NCBI GenBank assembly: GCA_033283165.1
Contig: JAWMQL010000001.1
Span: forward strand, 620,001-684,000
DNA: 64,000 nucleotides
Direction of reading: 5' to 3'
Source of the DNA: JAWMQL01 sp033283165
GTDB taxonomy: Bacteria > Pseudomonadota > Gammaproteobacteria > Pseudomonadales > Halieaceae
Numbering within the stretch: position 1 is the first letter of the stretch; every line of letters begins with the position of its first letter. The notes below the pieces were generated by a model. The model ran no database searches. It was not told the origin of the DNA and saw only the letters and a list, made by a program, of their open reading frames with translations. Position numbers and translations under genes: made by a program. Shown here one piece after another: positions 10,090 through 20,686 of this stretch.

Positions 10090-12533
10090 GTCAGCCGCCG
10101 TCTCCTTGCCGCGCGCCTATTTAAGCGCAGCGAGTTCAGTACCACAAGCAGTGAGCTCAGGGACATGCCGATGGCCGCGGCCCAGGGCGGTACCAGGCCC
10201 ATGGCTGCCAGGGGAATACCGCACAGGTTGTAACCCAGGGCCCAGCCGAAATTCTGCTTGATAATGCGGCGACAGCGACGGGCCTGCTCCAGGGTGCGCG
10301 GTATGGCCCACAGGTCACCTCCCGCAATGACGAAGTCCGCCTGGGTCCGGGCCAGGTCGGTAGCCCCCGCGACGGCAAAAGAACTGTTCGCGAGCTTCAG
10401 TACCGGGGCGTCGTTGAGTCCGTCCCCCACCATGGTGACAGAGACGCCGGCCTGCTGCAGCGCCGTCACCCGGGCCATTTTCTGTTGCGGGCTCAGGCCA
10501 CTTTGCCAGTGGCTCAAACCCAGTGAGTGGGCCAGCCGTTCGCCTTGCCCGGAGTGGTCTCCGGTCAGCAGTTCGAGCTCCAGGCCGGCCTGGGCGAGCC
10601 GGGAGATCACTGCGGGCGCTTCCGGTCGCAGGCGATCTCCCAGGCCGATCCAGGCGAGGGGCTGTTCCTCAGTGCACAGGGCCACCCAGTACCGGGATGC
10701 GTCTGGCGCCGGCGGCAGCGCCGGCGCCTTCTCGCGACAGAACGCGGCGCTGCCGATGCGATACTCCCGACCCCCGCGTCGGCCACTGACGCCCGCCCCG
10801 GTCAGGTAGCTCCCCTGGTCGAACCCGTCGGCCGGTTTTACGCCACGAAACGCGGTGGCTACCGGGTGGTTGGCATGCTGCTGCAGGGCGGCGGCCAGGG
10901 ACAGGGCGTCCGCTTCGGTGCAGTCGGCCAGCAGGGCGACCTGTTCCAGCTGTAACTGGCCCTCGGTGAGGGTGCCGGTCTTGTCGAAAATCATGTGGTC
11001 CGTGGCGGCCAAGGCCTCCAGCGCGTTTTCTCCCCGCACGATGACGCCATTGCTGCGCAGCCAGCTGGCGGCGCTGGTCAGGGCTGCCGGGGTGGCGAGG
11101 GCCAGGGCGCAGGGGCAACTGACCACCAGGACTGCAAGGCTGACCCACAGGGCCCGGGCAGGGTCCAGCAGGTACCAGCCGGCAGCCGTCAGCAGGGTGA
11201 TCAGCAGTACGCCGGCCACGAACCAGGACGCGATCCGGTCGGCCAGCTGCGCCAGCCGGGGCTTCTCTGATTGGGCATAGTCCACCGAGCGCTGCAGGGC
11301 GGCGAGGCGGGTTTCCTCGTACAGGCACAGGACTTCCGCTTCCAGGCTGTCGCCGGTGTTTACGGTACCGGCATAAACGGTATCGCCGGGCTGCACCGCG
11401 CGCGGCATCTGCTCGCCGTTGAAACTGGCCTCCTGCAGCGCACTGCGGCCCTTTGCCACGCGGGCATCCAGGGGCACGGTGTCCCCGGGCCGCAACAGGA
11501 TGCGGTCACCCGGACGCAGTTGCTGCCGCGCCTCCAATTGCCAGGTACCCTCCCTGAATACGCTGACCGCCGCGGGCAGGGTGGTTTCCAGGTCGAACCA
11601 GTTGAGCGCGTGGCGCTGGCGCACGCGCTGTTCCAGAAAACGTCCCAGCAGCAGGAAAAAGGTGAACATCACCACCGAATCGAAGTAAACCTGGCCCTGG
11701 CCACTCACCGTCGCCCAGACACTGGCCAGCCAGGCCAGGCCAATAGCGAGGGAGACCGGCAGGTCCATGACCAGGGTGCCCTGGCGCAGGTGACGCCAGG
11801 CCGTGGAGAAAAACGGCCGGGCCGAGTACCAGACCACGAAGGTGGCCACCATACAGCTGACCCAGCGCAGCAGGCCCTGGTATTCCGGGCTGATGCCCTG
11901 CAGGTCGCCGGCGTGCAGGGCAATACCGAACATGCCCACCTGCATCATGCCGATGCCTGCCACGGCGACCCTGCGCAGGGCCGTTTTGCGCTCGCTCTCG
12001 AACAGTGCCCTCTGGGTGGCGTGTTGCAGAGGTTGGGGCCGGTAACCGAGGGCGTCGATGCGGGCGAAGATGTCACTGAGCGCCACGCGCCGGGGGTCGA
12101 AGCGTATATCCAGACGGCTTTGCGCCAGGTTGACCAGCGCCCGCTCTACGCCCTCCACGGCGGACAGGCTGCGCTCGATCAGCCAGGTGCAGGCGGCACA
12201 GGTGATACCGCCCAGCAGCAGGCGCGCGTCGCGGTATCCTGCTTCGTCCTGCTGGCTGAAGCTGTCGGCCAGGTCAGGCTGGTCGTAAATGGCCCAGGCG
12301 CTGCTATCCAGGCCACCCTCGGTGGCGGGGCGCTCGCTATAGGCGGTGCGCTGCCGGTAGAAACCAGCCATGCCGCTGCGGTCAATGAGCGATGCCACCG
12401 CGCGGCAGCCCGGGCAGCACATGGCGCGATAGTCGCCGTCGATTGTCAGCCCGAAATCGGTGCCCGCGGGCACGTCCTCGCCACAGTGATAACAGGCGTC
12501 CCGGTCAACCCGTGGCACTTGGCCCGGGCTCAT
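10086..12533 (-). CDS. ccoI: Copper-translocating P1B-type ATPase CcoI/FixI
   Basis: Inner-membrane ATPase that exports copper for maturation of the cbb3 oxidase copper B centre. It has 815 residues. In order: an N-terminal cysteine-rich module (CYHCGEDVP, MCCPGCRAVASLID), a heavy-metal-associated domain with GGITCAACTWLIE, transmembrane helices with the intramembrane SCPCALALATP, the phosphorylation motif DKTGTLTEGQ and the hinge GDGLNDAPVLK. Start and stop overlap neighbours ccoH (ATGA) and ccoS, so translation is coupled. Confidence 0.96.
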   Translation of the reverse strand: MSPGQVPRVDRDACYHCGEDVPAGTDFGLTIDGDYRAMCCPGCRAVASLIDRSGMAGFYRQRTAYSERPATEGGLDSSAWAIYDQPDLADSFSQQDEAGYRDARLLLGGITCAACTWLIERSLSAVEGVERALVNLAQSRLDIRFDPRRVALSDIFARIDALGYRPQPLQHATQRALFESERKTALRRVAVAGIGMMQVGMFGIALHAGDLQGISPEYQGLLRWVSCMVATFVVWYSARPFFSTAWRHLRQGTLVMDLPVSLAIGLAWLASVWATVSGQGQVYFDSVVMFTFFLLLGRFLEQRVRQRHALNWFDLETTLPAAVSVFREGTWQLEARQQLRPGDRILLRPGDTVPLDARVAKGRSALQEASFNGEQMPRAVQPGDTVYAGTVNTGDSLEAEVLCLYEETRLAALQRSVDYAQSEKPRLAQLADRIASWFVAGVLLITLLTAAGWYLLDPARALWVSLAVLVVSCPCALALATPAALTSAASWLRSNGVIVRGENALEALAATDHMIFDKTGTLTEGQLQLEQVALLADCTEADALSLAAALQQHANHPVATAFRGVKPADGFDQGSYLTGAGVSGRRGGREYRIGSAAFCREKAPALPPAPDASRYWVALCTEEQPLAWIGLGDRLRPEAPAVISRLAQAGLELELLTGDHSGQGERLAHSLGLSHWQSGLSPQQKMARVTALQQAGVSVTMVGDGLNDAPVLKLANSSFAVAGATDLARTQADFVIAGGDLWAIPRTLEQARRCRRIIKQNFGWALGYNLCGIPLAAMGLVPPWAAAIGMSLSSLLVVLNSLRLNRRAARRRRLT

Positions 12534-13003
12534 GGCTGCGCGGGTGACAGGGTGCCGTCGAGGCTCCAGCCGTCCTCATCCTGCGATTCCAGTCGCCAGT
12601 GCATCCGTTGCTGCAGGGGCGAGGGCAGTTGACCCTGGTACAGGCCTGGTGCAGCACGCGACAACATGACGACCTGGTCCCGGTCCGCCTCCATCGGGTG
12701 CGAGAGATAGAGCCTCAGGCTGCTGCCGTGAAATTCGCCGCTGAGGCGGACGGTGATGGTGCTGGCTTCGGCCTGCAGTTCGGCGCTGATGCCCAGTTGC
12801 TCCGCCAGATGATTGCGGGCCAGGCGGCGATTGATGGCCAGCCCTTCCTTGTAGTAATCCGCGACCACCACGTCGTCGGAGTGGCGGTTGGCGATATAGA
12901 GGGTCGTAAAGGCGGCCACTACCACCGTGGCCGGCAGGGCGATCAGGAACCAGGGCCAGAACTGGCGGTACCAGGGTTCGGTGTCTTCGATTGGCCTTGT
13001 CAT
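12530..13003 (-). CDS. ccoH: cbb3 oxidase assembly protein CcoH/FixH
   Basis: A 157-residue protein with a single N-terminal transmembrane helix (WPWFLIALPATVVVAAFTTLYIA) and a periplasmic beta-rich FixH domain. The family signature VVADYYKEGLAINRRL follows the helix. FixH/CcoH is a stable assembly partner of cbb3 oxidase. It overlaps ccoG by 4 nt (ATGA) and ccoI by 4 nt. Confidence 0.94.
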   Translation of the reverse strand: MTRPIEDTEPWYRQFWPWFLIALPATVVVAAFTTLYIANRHSDDVVVADYYKEGLAINRRLARNHLAEQLGISAELQAEASTITVRLSGEFHGSSLRLYLSHPMEADRDQVVMLSRAAPGLYQGQLPSPLQQRMHWRLESQDEDGWSLDGTLSPAQP

Positions 13004-14409
13004 AGGGGTTTCATAAAGCGCGATTCGGCGCTGGCCCGCAGGCCCGGCTGGTCGGTTGCCACGGCCTTGAACGTCAGTTCCGTACTGGGTCGGTCCAGTG
13101 CGGCGGGATCCATCCTGACCCGCAGGCTGACGGCGCGAATCTCGCCGGCGTCGAGCGTGTACAATGTGTCACCGATAATCTCCGCGCCCTCCAGCCCGCG
13201 CAGTTCGATCCGGTATTCGTGCAACTGTTCGTCCATATTGAGCAGTTGCAGGGTATAGATGTTGTCGATCTGGCCGCTGTCGGTGGTGGTAAACAGCTGG
13301 TTGCGATCGCGGATGACCGAGAGTTCAACCGGCACCCGTTCCAGTACCCGGTAACTGAATACGCCCACCATCAACAGCAGCACCACTGCGTAGCCGACGA
13401 TCCGTGGACGCAACCAGTGGGTGTGGCCGCCTTCCAGTGCATGTTCACTGGTGTAGCGAATCAGCCCCCGCGGGTATTCCATCTTGTCCATGACCGAGTC
13501 GCAGGCGTCCACGCACAGGGCGCAGCCGATACACTCGTACTGCAGGCCATCGCGTATGTCTATGCCCGTGGGACAGACCTGGACGCAGAGCTCGCAGTCG
13601 ATGCAGTCGCCAATTCCAAGAGACGCCGGGTCGGCGTCGCGCTTGCGCGAGCCGCGCGGTTCGCCTCGTTTGCTGTCGTAGGACACGATCAGGGTGTCGC
13701 GGTCGAACATGACCGACTGGAAGCGGGCGTAGGGGCACATGTACATGCATACCTGCTCCCTCATCCAGCCGGCGTTGATATAGGTGGCGCAGGTGAAAAA
13801 AACGGTCCACAGGATCTGCCACATGCCCGTGCTGAAGGTGGCCAGTTCCCAGACCAGGTCGCGAATGGGGTAGAAGTAGCCGACAAAAGTCATGCCGGTG
13901 GCAAAGCCGACAAACAGCCAGCCCGCGTGCTTGGCCCCTTTGCGCAGGACTTTCTCCGCGCTCCAGGGCGCCTTGTCCAGCCTGATCCGCTGGTTGCGGC
14001 TACCCTCTGTTTTCTGCTCTATCCACATGAAGATACTGGTCCAGACCGTTTGCGGACAGGTGTAGCCGCACCAGATGCGGCCCGCGAACGTGGTTATCGC
14101 AAACAGGGAGTACGCCGAGATGATCAGCAGAAACGCCAGCAGGGGAAAATCCTGGGGCCAGAATGTCAGGCCGAAGATATGGAACTTGCGGGCCGGCAGG
14201 TCGAACAGCACGGTCTGGCGCCCGTCCCAACTGGTCCAGGGAATCAGGAAGTAGCCCAGCAGCAGGGGCCAGCCGGTAAACAGGCGCAGGCGCTGGAAAA
14301 AACCCTCTATCTTGCGGGTATAGATTTTTTCCCGGCGCTGGTAAAGATCTATCTCACCGACTTCCGCCGGGGCGACTTCCTTGAGATCGATCAAGTCGTT
14401 ATCAGACAT
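13000..14409 (-). CDS. ccoG: cbb3 oxidase accessory ferredoxin-like protein CcoG (RdxA/FixG)
   Basis: Membrane-bound polyferredoxin that takes part in copper reduction for cbb3 assembly. About 469 residues from the ATG at 14409; a TTG 9 nt upstream is an alternative. Transmembrane segments surround WCGYTCPQTVW and MYMCPYARFQSVM. Two [4Fe-4S] sites follow: CIDCELCVQVCPTGIDIR and CIGCALCVDACD. The C-terminal FixG immunoglobulin-like domain ends the protein. A GC hairpin lies in the 75-nt gap to ccoP. Confidence 0.96.
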   Translation of the reverse strand: MSDNDLIDLKEVAPAEVGEIDLYQRREKIYTRKIEGFFQRLRLFTGWPLLLGYFLIPWTSWDGRQTVLFDLPARKFHIFGLTFWPQDFPLLAFLLIISAYSLFAITTFAGRIWCGYTCPQTVWTSIFMWIEQKTEGSRNQRIRLDKAPWSAEKVLRKGAKHAGWLFVGFATGMTFVGYFYPIRDLVWELATFSTGMWQILWTVFFTCATYINAGWMREQVCMYMCPYARFQSVMFDRDTLIVSYDSKRGEPRGSRKRDADPASLGIGDCIDCELCVQVCPTGIDIRDGLQYECIGCALCVDACDSVMDKMEYPRGLIRYTSEHALEGGHTHWLRPRIVGYAVVLLLMVGVFSYRVLERVPVELSVIRDRNQLFTTTDSGQIDNIYTLQLLNMDEQLHEYRIELRGLEGAEIIGDTLYTLDAGEIRAVSLRVRMDPAALDRPSTELTFKAVATDQPGLRASAESRFMKPL

Positions 14410-14439
14410 AGTGCTCAACCGTTACAGGGTGACAGACGC

Positions 14440-14457
14440 GGGGCCCTGGCGGGCCCC
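14440..14457 (-). other. GC-rich hairpin between ccoP and ccoG
   Basis: A perfect 7-bp stem (GGGGCCC with GGGCCCC, loop of 4) lies between the structural ccoNOQP genes and the assembly genes. It lacks a T-tract on either strand, so it is not a standard terminator. It could stabilise or attenuate the transcript between the two modules; that is inference. Confidence 0.4.
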
Positions 14458-14484
14458 GGTCCTGGTTGTGCGCTAGCGAGGTGC

Positions 14485-15366
14485 TTACTGCCGGCTCAAG
14501 CCGTATACGTAAGCGGTTATGATGTGGATTTTGTCTTCGCTCAGCAGTGTTTCATGGGCGGGCATTACGCCGTTGCGCCCGGCGCGGATACTGTGGGATA
14601 TCTGTTCCTCATTGCCGCCGTACAGCCAGATGCCGTTGGCGAGGTTGGGGGCGCCCAACATCGGGTTACCGCCACCATCGGCGCCGTGACAGGCCACGCA
14701 GTAGGTCTGGAAGTGCTTTTTGCCGCGGGAAGCAAGTGCGTCATCGCGGTCACGGCCATTGAGTTCCAGCACGTAGGCGGTAACCTCGGTGACCCCCTGG
14801 TCGCCCAGTATATCCCCCCAGGCGGGCATGGCGGCCCGGCGACCCTGGGTAATGCTGGTCTTGATCGCCTCCGGTGTTCCACCAAAAATCCAGTCATCGT
14901 CGGTCAGGTTGGGGAACCCGTAACTGCCGCGGCCATCGGCGCCGTGACACTGGGCACAGTTGTTGCCAAACATGCGCATGCCCATCTTGCGGACCGCGGG
15001 ATCGCTGGCGATCTCCTCCACCGGCAGGGCCATGTAGCGATCGCGCATCGCGCGGTACTTCTCCTCGGCCTTGTCGACCTGCATCTGGTGCTGCTCCACC
15101 TGTGTCCAGCCCAGCAGACCGGGGAAGTTACCCAGGCCGGGGTAGGCGATGAGGTAGCCTGCACCCCAGATGATGGTGATAAGGAACATGTAAAACCACC
15201 AGGCGGGCAGGGGATTGTCGTATTCCTCAATGCCATCGTAACTGTGACCGGTCTTGGCCTCGGGATTGTCGCCCCTCATTTTCCGGTTGGCGAGCAGAAT
15301 CCAGATCAGCCCGATAAAGGAGATAACGGTAAGGATGATAATCCAGTTGCTCCAGAGACTAGCCAT
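14485..15366 (-). CDS. ccoP: cbb3 cytochrome c oxidase subunit III (dihaem cytochrome c)
   Basis: Membrane-anchored dihaem c subunit that passes electrons to CcoO/CcoN. It has 293 residues: an N-terminal helix (WSNWIIILTVISFIGLIWILL), a second hydrophobic segment (WWFYMFLITIIWGAGYLI), then two haem-c motifs CAQCH and CVACH, each in a GADG context. The start ATG overlaps the ccoQ stop by 8 nt. Confidence 0.97.
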   Translation of the reverse strand: MASLWSNWIIILTVISFIGLIWILLANRKMRGDNPEAKTGHSYDGIEEYDNPLPAWWFYMFLITIIWGAGYLIAYPGLGNFPGLLGWTQVEQHQMQVDKAEEKYRAMRDRYMALPVEEIASDPAVRKMGMRMFGNNCAQCHGADGRGSYGFPNLTDDDWIFGGTPEAIKTSITQGRRAAMPAWGDILGDQGVTEVTAYVLELNGRDRDDALASRGKKHFQTYCVACHGADGGGNPMLGAPNLANGIWLYGGNEEQISHSIRAGRNGVMPAHETLLSEDKIHIITAYVYGLSRQ

Positions 15367-15538
15367 TCCTTACGTCCTCCTGCATCGTGCGTTGATTGAG
15401 CTCCTCGTCCGCGAATGGCAGGTTGGCTGCTTCATCAAACGTTTTCTTGCGTTTGCTGCTGTAGGCCCAGAAGCACAGCCCGATGAAGGTCACCATTATG
15501 AACACGGTGCTCAGTCCTCTCAAATCGTTGATATCCAT
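15359..15538 (-). CDS. ccoQ: cbb3 oxidase subunit CcoQ
   Basis: A 59-residue single-helix protein reading MDINDLRGLSTVF, then a hydrophobic segment IMVTFIGLCFWAYS, then SSKRKKTFDEAANLPF. This is the standard CcoQ/FixQ layout: a short helix followed by a basic patch and then an acidic tail. CcoQ stabilises the oxidase and, in some bacteria, relays a redox signal. The gene sits between ccoO (6 nt gap) and ccoP (8 nt overlap). Confidence 0.93.
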   Translation of the reverse strand: MDINDLRGLSTVFIMVTFIGLCFWAYSSKRKKTFDEAANLPFADEELNQRTMQEDVRNG

Positions 15539-15544
15539 CTCGAG

Positions 15545-16153
15545 TCAGCGCCTCTTTTGCAGCAGGGTGCCCAGCTGTTGCAGGTAGGCCACCACGGCAT
15601 CGATTTCCATTTTCCCTTCCACCGCGGCCGCCGCGCCAGCGATGTCCTCGTCGGTGTAGGGCACGCCGACCTTGCGCAGCGCTGCCATCTTGGTCCCAGT
15701 CACGCTGCCGTCAACGGCGTTTTCAAACAGCCAGGGGAACGCGGGCATGTTGGATTCGGGAACCACGTCCCGAGGATTGTTCAGGTGCGCGCGGTGCCAG
15801 TCGTCGCTGTACCGCTGGCCGACTCGCGCCAGGTCAGGACCGGTGCGTTTGGAACCCCACAGGAAGGGGTGTTCATAAACGTGCTCGCCGGCCACTGAGT
15901 AGTGCCCGTAGCGCTCGGTCTCGGCGCGCAAGGGGCGCACCATCTGGGAGTGACAGACGTTACAGCCCTCCCGGATGTAGATATCGCGACCCTCCAACTC
16001 CAGCGCGCCGAGTGGCTTCAGACCCTCGATGGGTTCGTTGACCTGCTTGCCGAAAATCAGTGGCACCAGCTCGACCAGGGTGCCGAACAGCAGGGCCACT
16101 ATGATCAGGATGATCATCAGGCCGATATTCTTTTCAATCTTGTCGTGCTTCAT
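15545..16153 (-). CDS. ccoO: cbb3 cytochrome c oxidase subunit II (monohaem)
   Basis: Monohaem membrane cytochrome c of the cbb3 oxidase; 202 residues, typical for FixO. An N-terminal transmembrane helix (GLMIILIIVALLFGTLVELVP) precedes the haem-binding motif in EGCNVCHSQMVRPLR. It starts at an ATG with GGAG upstream and lies 10 nt after ccoN. Confidence 0.97.
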   Translation of the reverse strand: MKHDKIEKNIGLMIILIIVALLFGTLVELVPLIFGKQVNEPIEGLKPLGALELEGRDIYIREGCNVCHSQMVRPLRAETERYGHYSVAGEHVYEHPFLWGSKRTGPDLARVGQRYSDDWHRAHLNNPRDVVPESNMPAFPWLFENAVDGSVTGTKMAALRKVGVPYTDEDIAGAAAAVEGKMEIDAVVAYLQQLGTLLQKRR

Positions 16154-16163
16154 GTTCCGCTCC

Positions 16164-17603
<1,440 letters not shown>

Positions 17604-17648
17604 GATTCAGGTCCACTCCAGGATTCGTTTGTTTCGGGGCAACCGGGG

Positions 17649-18251
17649 TCAGTCGGTGAAGGCGGGCGCCGCACCGTATTCCCACAGTATGACCGAACTC
17701 ACCATCAGGGCGATCAGTATCACCAGTGCGATGGCCAGTACGGCGCTTGAGAACAGGAATCCCCGCTCCTCGGGGATGTCCATCACGATGGGGATGCCCA
17801 GGTACAGCAGGTATACCGACCAACTGATCGCGGCCACACCGATCAGCAGGTCCAGCCAGAGCACCGGGTGAAAGCCCACCAGCCCGGTAATGAACAACGG
17901 CGTGGCAGTCAGGCCGGCGATGACAATACCCTTGGTGATGCTGGAGTCGGCGCCGTAGGTAGCGGACATCCAGTGTATGAAATAGCCGATAATCGCGACG
18001 GACGTGACCATGGCGAGGTAAAACAGGATGCAGATCTGGCGCGCGCTGGCAGTTGTCAGGCGAACGGTATCCCCGTGGTCGCCCACTGTCCAGCCCACCT
18101 GGCTGGTGCCGTAATACCAGGCCACTGCGGGCAGTATCGCCATGATGCATGGGTACAGTACCAGTGTGTTAAGCGACTTTTCGGGCAGTTCCGCGATAGT
18201 GCGCCACTGCGCGCTGGGCTTTACCAGAAGGCCAAAAGTATGCTGGATCAT
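17649..18251 (-). CDS. Yip1-family integral membrane protein, first gene of the cbb3 operon
   Basis: A 200-residue protein with about five transmembrane helices. It opens MIQHTFGLLVKPSAQWRTI, the usual start of bacterial Yip1/DUF1282-like proteins, followed by helices near residues 28-47, 76-96, 108-130, 130-155 and 165-190. I use the ATG at 18251 because GGAGA lies 10 nt upstream; the frame is open 11 codons further. The biochemical role is unknown. It stands between the Anr box and ccoN, so it should be co-expressed with the oxidase under low oxygen. Confidence 0.82.
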   Translation of the reverse strand: MIQHTFGLLVKPSAQWRTIAELPEKSLNTLVLYPCIMAILPAVAWYYGTSQVGWTVGDHGDTVRLTTASARQICILFYLAMVTSVAIIGYFIHWMSATYGADSSITKGIVIAGLTATPLFITGLVGFHPVLWLDLLIGVAAISWSVYLLYLGIPIVMDIPEERGFLFSSAVLAIALVILIALMVSSVILWEYGAAPAFTD

Positions 18252-18322
18252 TATGTTCAGTTCTCCCCTCGGCAACTGATTCAATTCGCGCGCACATTCT
18301 AGTGGCGTGCGCTGTAATCACC

Positions 18323-18336
18323 TTGATTTGCATCAA
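18323..18336 (-). promoter_or_regulatory. Anr/Fnr box upstream of the yip1-ccoN operon
   Basis: TTGATTTGCATCAA is a perfect match to the Fnr/Anr consensus TTGAT-N4-ATCAA. It lies 72 nt before the yip1-like start codon, a spacing compatible with activation near -40. The anr gene itself ends 22 nt away on the same strand. The palindrome is symmetric, but the only gene downstream of it is the cbb3 operon. Confidence 0.88.
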
Positions 18337-18357
18337 GCGGTATTCGGGGCAGTAAAC

Positions 18358-19122
18358 CTAGGATCCCAGGTTGGCCATTCCCCTCAGACTCTCGATATCG
18401 AGGATTTCGATTTCCTTGTTGTCCACCCGCAGCATGTCCATTTTCTGCATGCGGCTGAATACACGGCTGACAGTCTCGACGGTCAGCCCAAGGTAGTTCC
18501 CGATGTCCACCCGGGACATGGGCAGGCGAAATTGCGTAGCACTCAGCTTACGCCTGGAATTACGCGTTGAAATGCTCAGCATCAGTGAGGCGACTCGCTC
18601 GTCGGCGGAATTCTTGCTGAGCAGCGTTATGAGCTGTTGATCAGCGGTAATTTCGCGGCTCATCAGCTGGAAAAAGTGCCGTTGAAGGCTTGGCATGATC
18701 GTGGAGAGTTTCTCCAGAGAAGAGAACGGGATTTCACAGACGGCGGCGGTTTCCAGCGCCTTGGCCGACGAGGCGTGGGTATTGTTGCTGATACCGTCCA
18801 TGCCCAGGATTTCACCGGGAAAATAAAAGCCGGTAACCTGCTCGCGGCCATCGTCCGTTGTCTTGTAGGCCTTGAGGGTGCCGGAGCGCACGGCGAAAAC
18901 TGATTGAAAGTTGTCGCCCTCGCGGTACAGATGCTGGCTTTTCTGCAGCGGTTTGCTGCGTTGGATGATATTGTCCAACTGCGCTATGTCGTCCGCTTCC
19001 AGTGCGAGGGGCAGACAAATGCTGTTGAGCCGACAGTTGCCGCAATTGACCTGATAGGAATGGCTGCAGGGCTGCAGTTCGCCCCCATGCTCGGTCACTT
19101 GGATCGTCATGTACTGTTCCAC
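18358..19122 (-). CDS. anr: Anr/Fnr oxygen-sensing transcription regulator
   Basis: Crp/Fnr-family regulator with an oxygen-labile [4Fe-4S] cluster; 254 residues. Cluster cysteines C27, C30 and C36 (VNCGNCRLNSIC) plus C129 (AAVCEIPF) reproduce the Fnr spacing exactly, including the 93-residue step to the fourth cysteine. The cyclic-nucleotide-like sensor domain is followed by the helix-turn-helix MSRVDIGNYLGLTVETVSRV, whose recognition helix (VETVSR) predicts binding to TTGAT half-sites. Two such boxes exist nearby, before the cbb3 operon and before hemN. Confidence 0.95.
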   Translation of the reverse strand: MEQYMTIQVTEHGGELQPCSHSYQVNCGNCRLNSICLPLALEADDIAQLDNIIQRSKPLQKSQHLYREGDNFQSVFAVRSGTLKAYKTTDDGREQVTGFYFPGEILGMDGISNNTHASSAKALETAAVCEIPFSSLEKLSTIMPSLQRHFFQLMSREITADQQLITLLSKNSADERVASLMLSISTRNSRRKLSATQFRLPMSRVDIGNYLGLTVETVSRVFSRMQKMDMLRVDNKEIEILDIESLRGMANLGS

Positions 19123-19183
19123 GTTATGCCAGGGCGCTCAGTATAGTCGAAAATCAGTTGATTATTAATGGTTTTTCCCCGAC

Positions 19184-20620
19184 CTAGACGGTCGCAGAAA
19201 AGCCCGCTTTGGAGCCGTTACCGCCGTTTTTGGGCAGGTAGGCGTCGAAAGGCATGCAGATGTTGCGCAGGAATGGGCGGCCCTTCTCGGTGACTTCCAG
19301 CTCGGCCGGGCTGATGCGCAGCAATCCGTCCGCAACCATACCCCGCAAGCCCGCCAGTTCCGAGGCGAAGTCGTGGAAGAAGTCGATACCGAACCGCTGG
19401 TTGCACTCGCTGACGTCCAGTTTCAGCTGGGAAATCAGGGTCATGATGATATGCCTGCGTAAACGATCTTCGCGGTCCAGTTTGCAGCCCAGCGCGGTGG
19501 GCCGTTTGCCGGCATCGATCAATGCATAATAATGCTGCAGGTCGCGTTCATTCTGCAGGTAGAAATCACCCAGTTGGCTGATGGCCGAGACGCCCAGACC
19601 GAGAATATCGTCCGCCATGTGCAGGGAGTAACCCTGGAAGTTGCGCTGCAGGCGCCCTTCCCGCTGGGCGATCGCCAGTTCGTCGTCGGGCAGCACGAAA
19701 TGGTCCATGCCGATGTGCACGTACCCCGCCTCTTGCAGGGTCAGGGCAATCATCTCGTGCAGCAGCAGTTTTTCCTCCGGTTCCGGCAGGGTCAGGCGGT
19801 CAATGGCGCGCTGGCTGCTGAATCGCTCCGGCAAGTGGGCGTAGTTGTAGCAGGCGATCCGGTCCGGGCGCAGGCGGATGACCTTGCGCAGGGTTTCGGC
19901 CATGGAGTGGCGGTCCTGGTGCGGCAGGCCGTAAATCAGGTCGAAACTGAGGGAGCGAAAACCGTGGGAGCGAATACACTCAACCAGGGGCGCTACCGTA
20001 CTGTAGGGTTGGATCCGGTTGATCGATTTTTGTACCAGCGGGTCGAAATCCTGGATGCCCAGGCTGATACGATTGAAGCCCACGCCTTTCAGCAGGGCGA
20101 CGGTGGAGTGATCGATGGTGCGCGGGTCGATCTCGATGGAATACTCACGGTAGCCCTTGTCAAGCAGGCGGAAATTGCTCGCCAGCATGTGCATCAGTTC
20201 GGTGATTTCCGCCTCGTCCAGGTAGGTGGGTGTACCACCGCCCCAGTGCATCTGGGTGATTGGCCGGTTCCTGCCGACCAGTTCCGCCTGCATTTCAATG
20301 TCAAGCTGCAACCGGTCCAGGTAGTCCCGGGTCACCCCTTTTTCACGGGTGACGATCTTGTTGCAGGCGCAGTAGTAGCAGATGTCGTTACAGAAGGGCA
20401 GGTGGATATACAGGGACAGGGGCGCACGTTTGTGGTCTCCGTCGCTGGTCTGCCAGGCGAGGTACTGGTCCAGTGGAAAATCTGCGTTGAACTGTGGCGC
20501 GGTAGGGTAAGAGGTATAGCGCGGTCCCTGACAGGCGTATTTTTTCGCCAGGTCGACACTGGCGCGACTGGCCGGCCCGAGGTTACTGGCTGGGATCAGG
20601 TTTCCGGCAGACTGATTCAT
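19184..20620 (-). CDS. hemN: Oxygen-independent coproporphyrinogen III oxidase
   Basis: Radical SAM enzyme that oxidatively decarboxylates coproporphyrinogen III to protoporphyrinogen IX without oxygen, supplying haem under microaerobic growth. It has 478 residues. The cluster motif is C77-x3-C81-x2-C84 followed by C86 (HLPFCNDICYYCACNK), and GGGTPTYL follows as the SAM-binding glycine-rich stretch. Length and the CxC pair mark true HemN, not HemW. An Anr box lies 67 nt upstream. Confidence 0.96.
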   Translation of the reverse strand: MNQSAGNLIPASNLGPASRASVDLAKKYACQGPRYTSYPTAPQFNADFPLDQYLAWQTSDGDHKRAPLSLYIHLPFCNDICYYCACNKIVTREKGVTRDYLDRLQLDIEMQAELVGRNRPITQMHWGGGTPTYLDEAEITELMHMLASNFRLLDKGYREYSIEIDPRTIDHSTVALLKGVGFNRISLGIQDFDPLVQKSINRIQPYSTVAPLVECIRSHGFRSLSFDLIYGLPHQDRHSMAETLRKVIRLRPDRIACYNYAHLPERFSSQRAIDRLTLPEPEEKLLLHEMIALTLQEAGYVHIGMDHFVLPDDELAIAQREGRLQRNFQGYSLHMADDILGLGVSAISQLGDFYLQNERDLQHYYALIDAGKRPTALGCKLDREDRLRRHIIMTLISQLKLDVSECNQRFGIDFFHDFASELAGLRGMVADGLLRISPAELEVTEKGRPFLRNICMPFDAYLPKNGGNGSKAGFSATV

Positions 20621-20686
20621 AGGTCGTACAGCTTTCCAGGACTATGGCTATGGTGCGAATCATAGCGAAGGCGGGTCCTGCTATCG

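Noticed and set aside
13219..15399. 726-codon open frame antisense to ccoG-ccoP
   Set aside because: The cbb3 proteins on the minus strand carry all catalytic motifs; this frame is a GC artefact.
19158..19171. TTGATTATTAATGG as a possible Anr box before anr
   Set aside because: Only the left half matches TTGAT; the right half AATGG does not match ATCAA. I see no support for autoregulation here.
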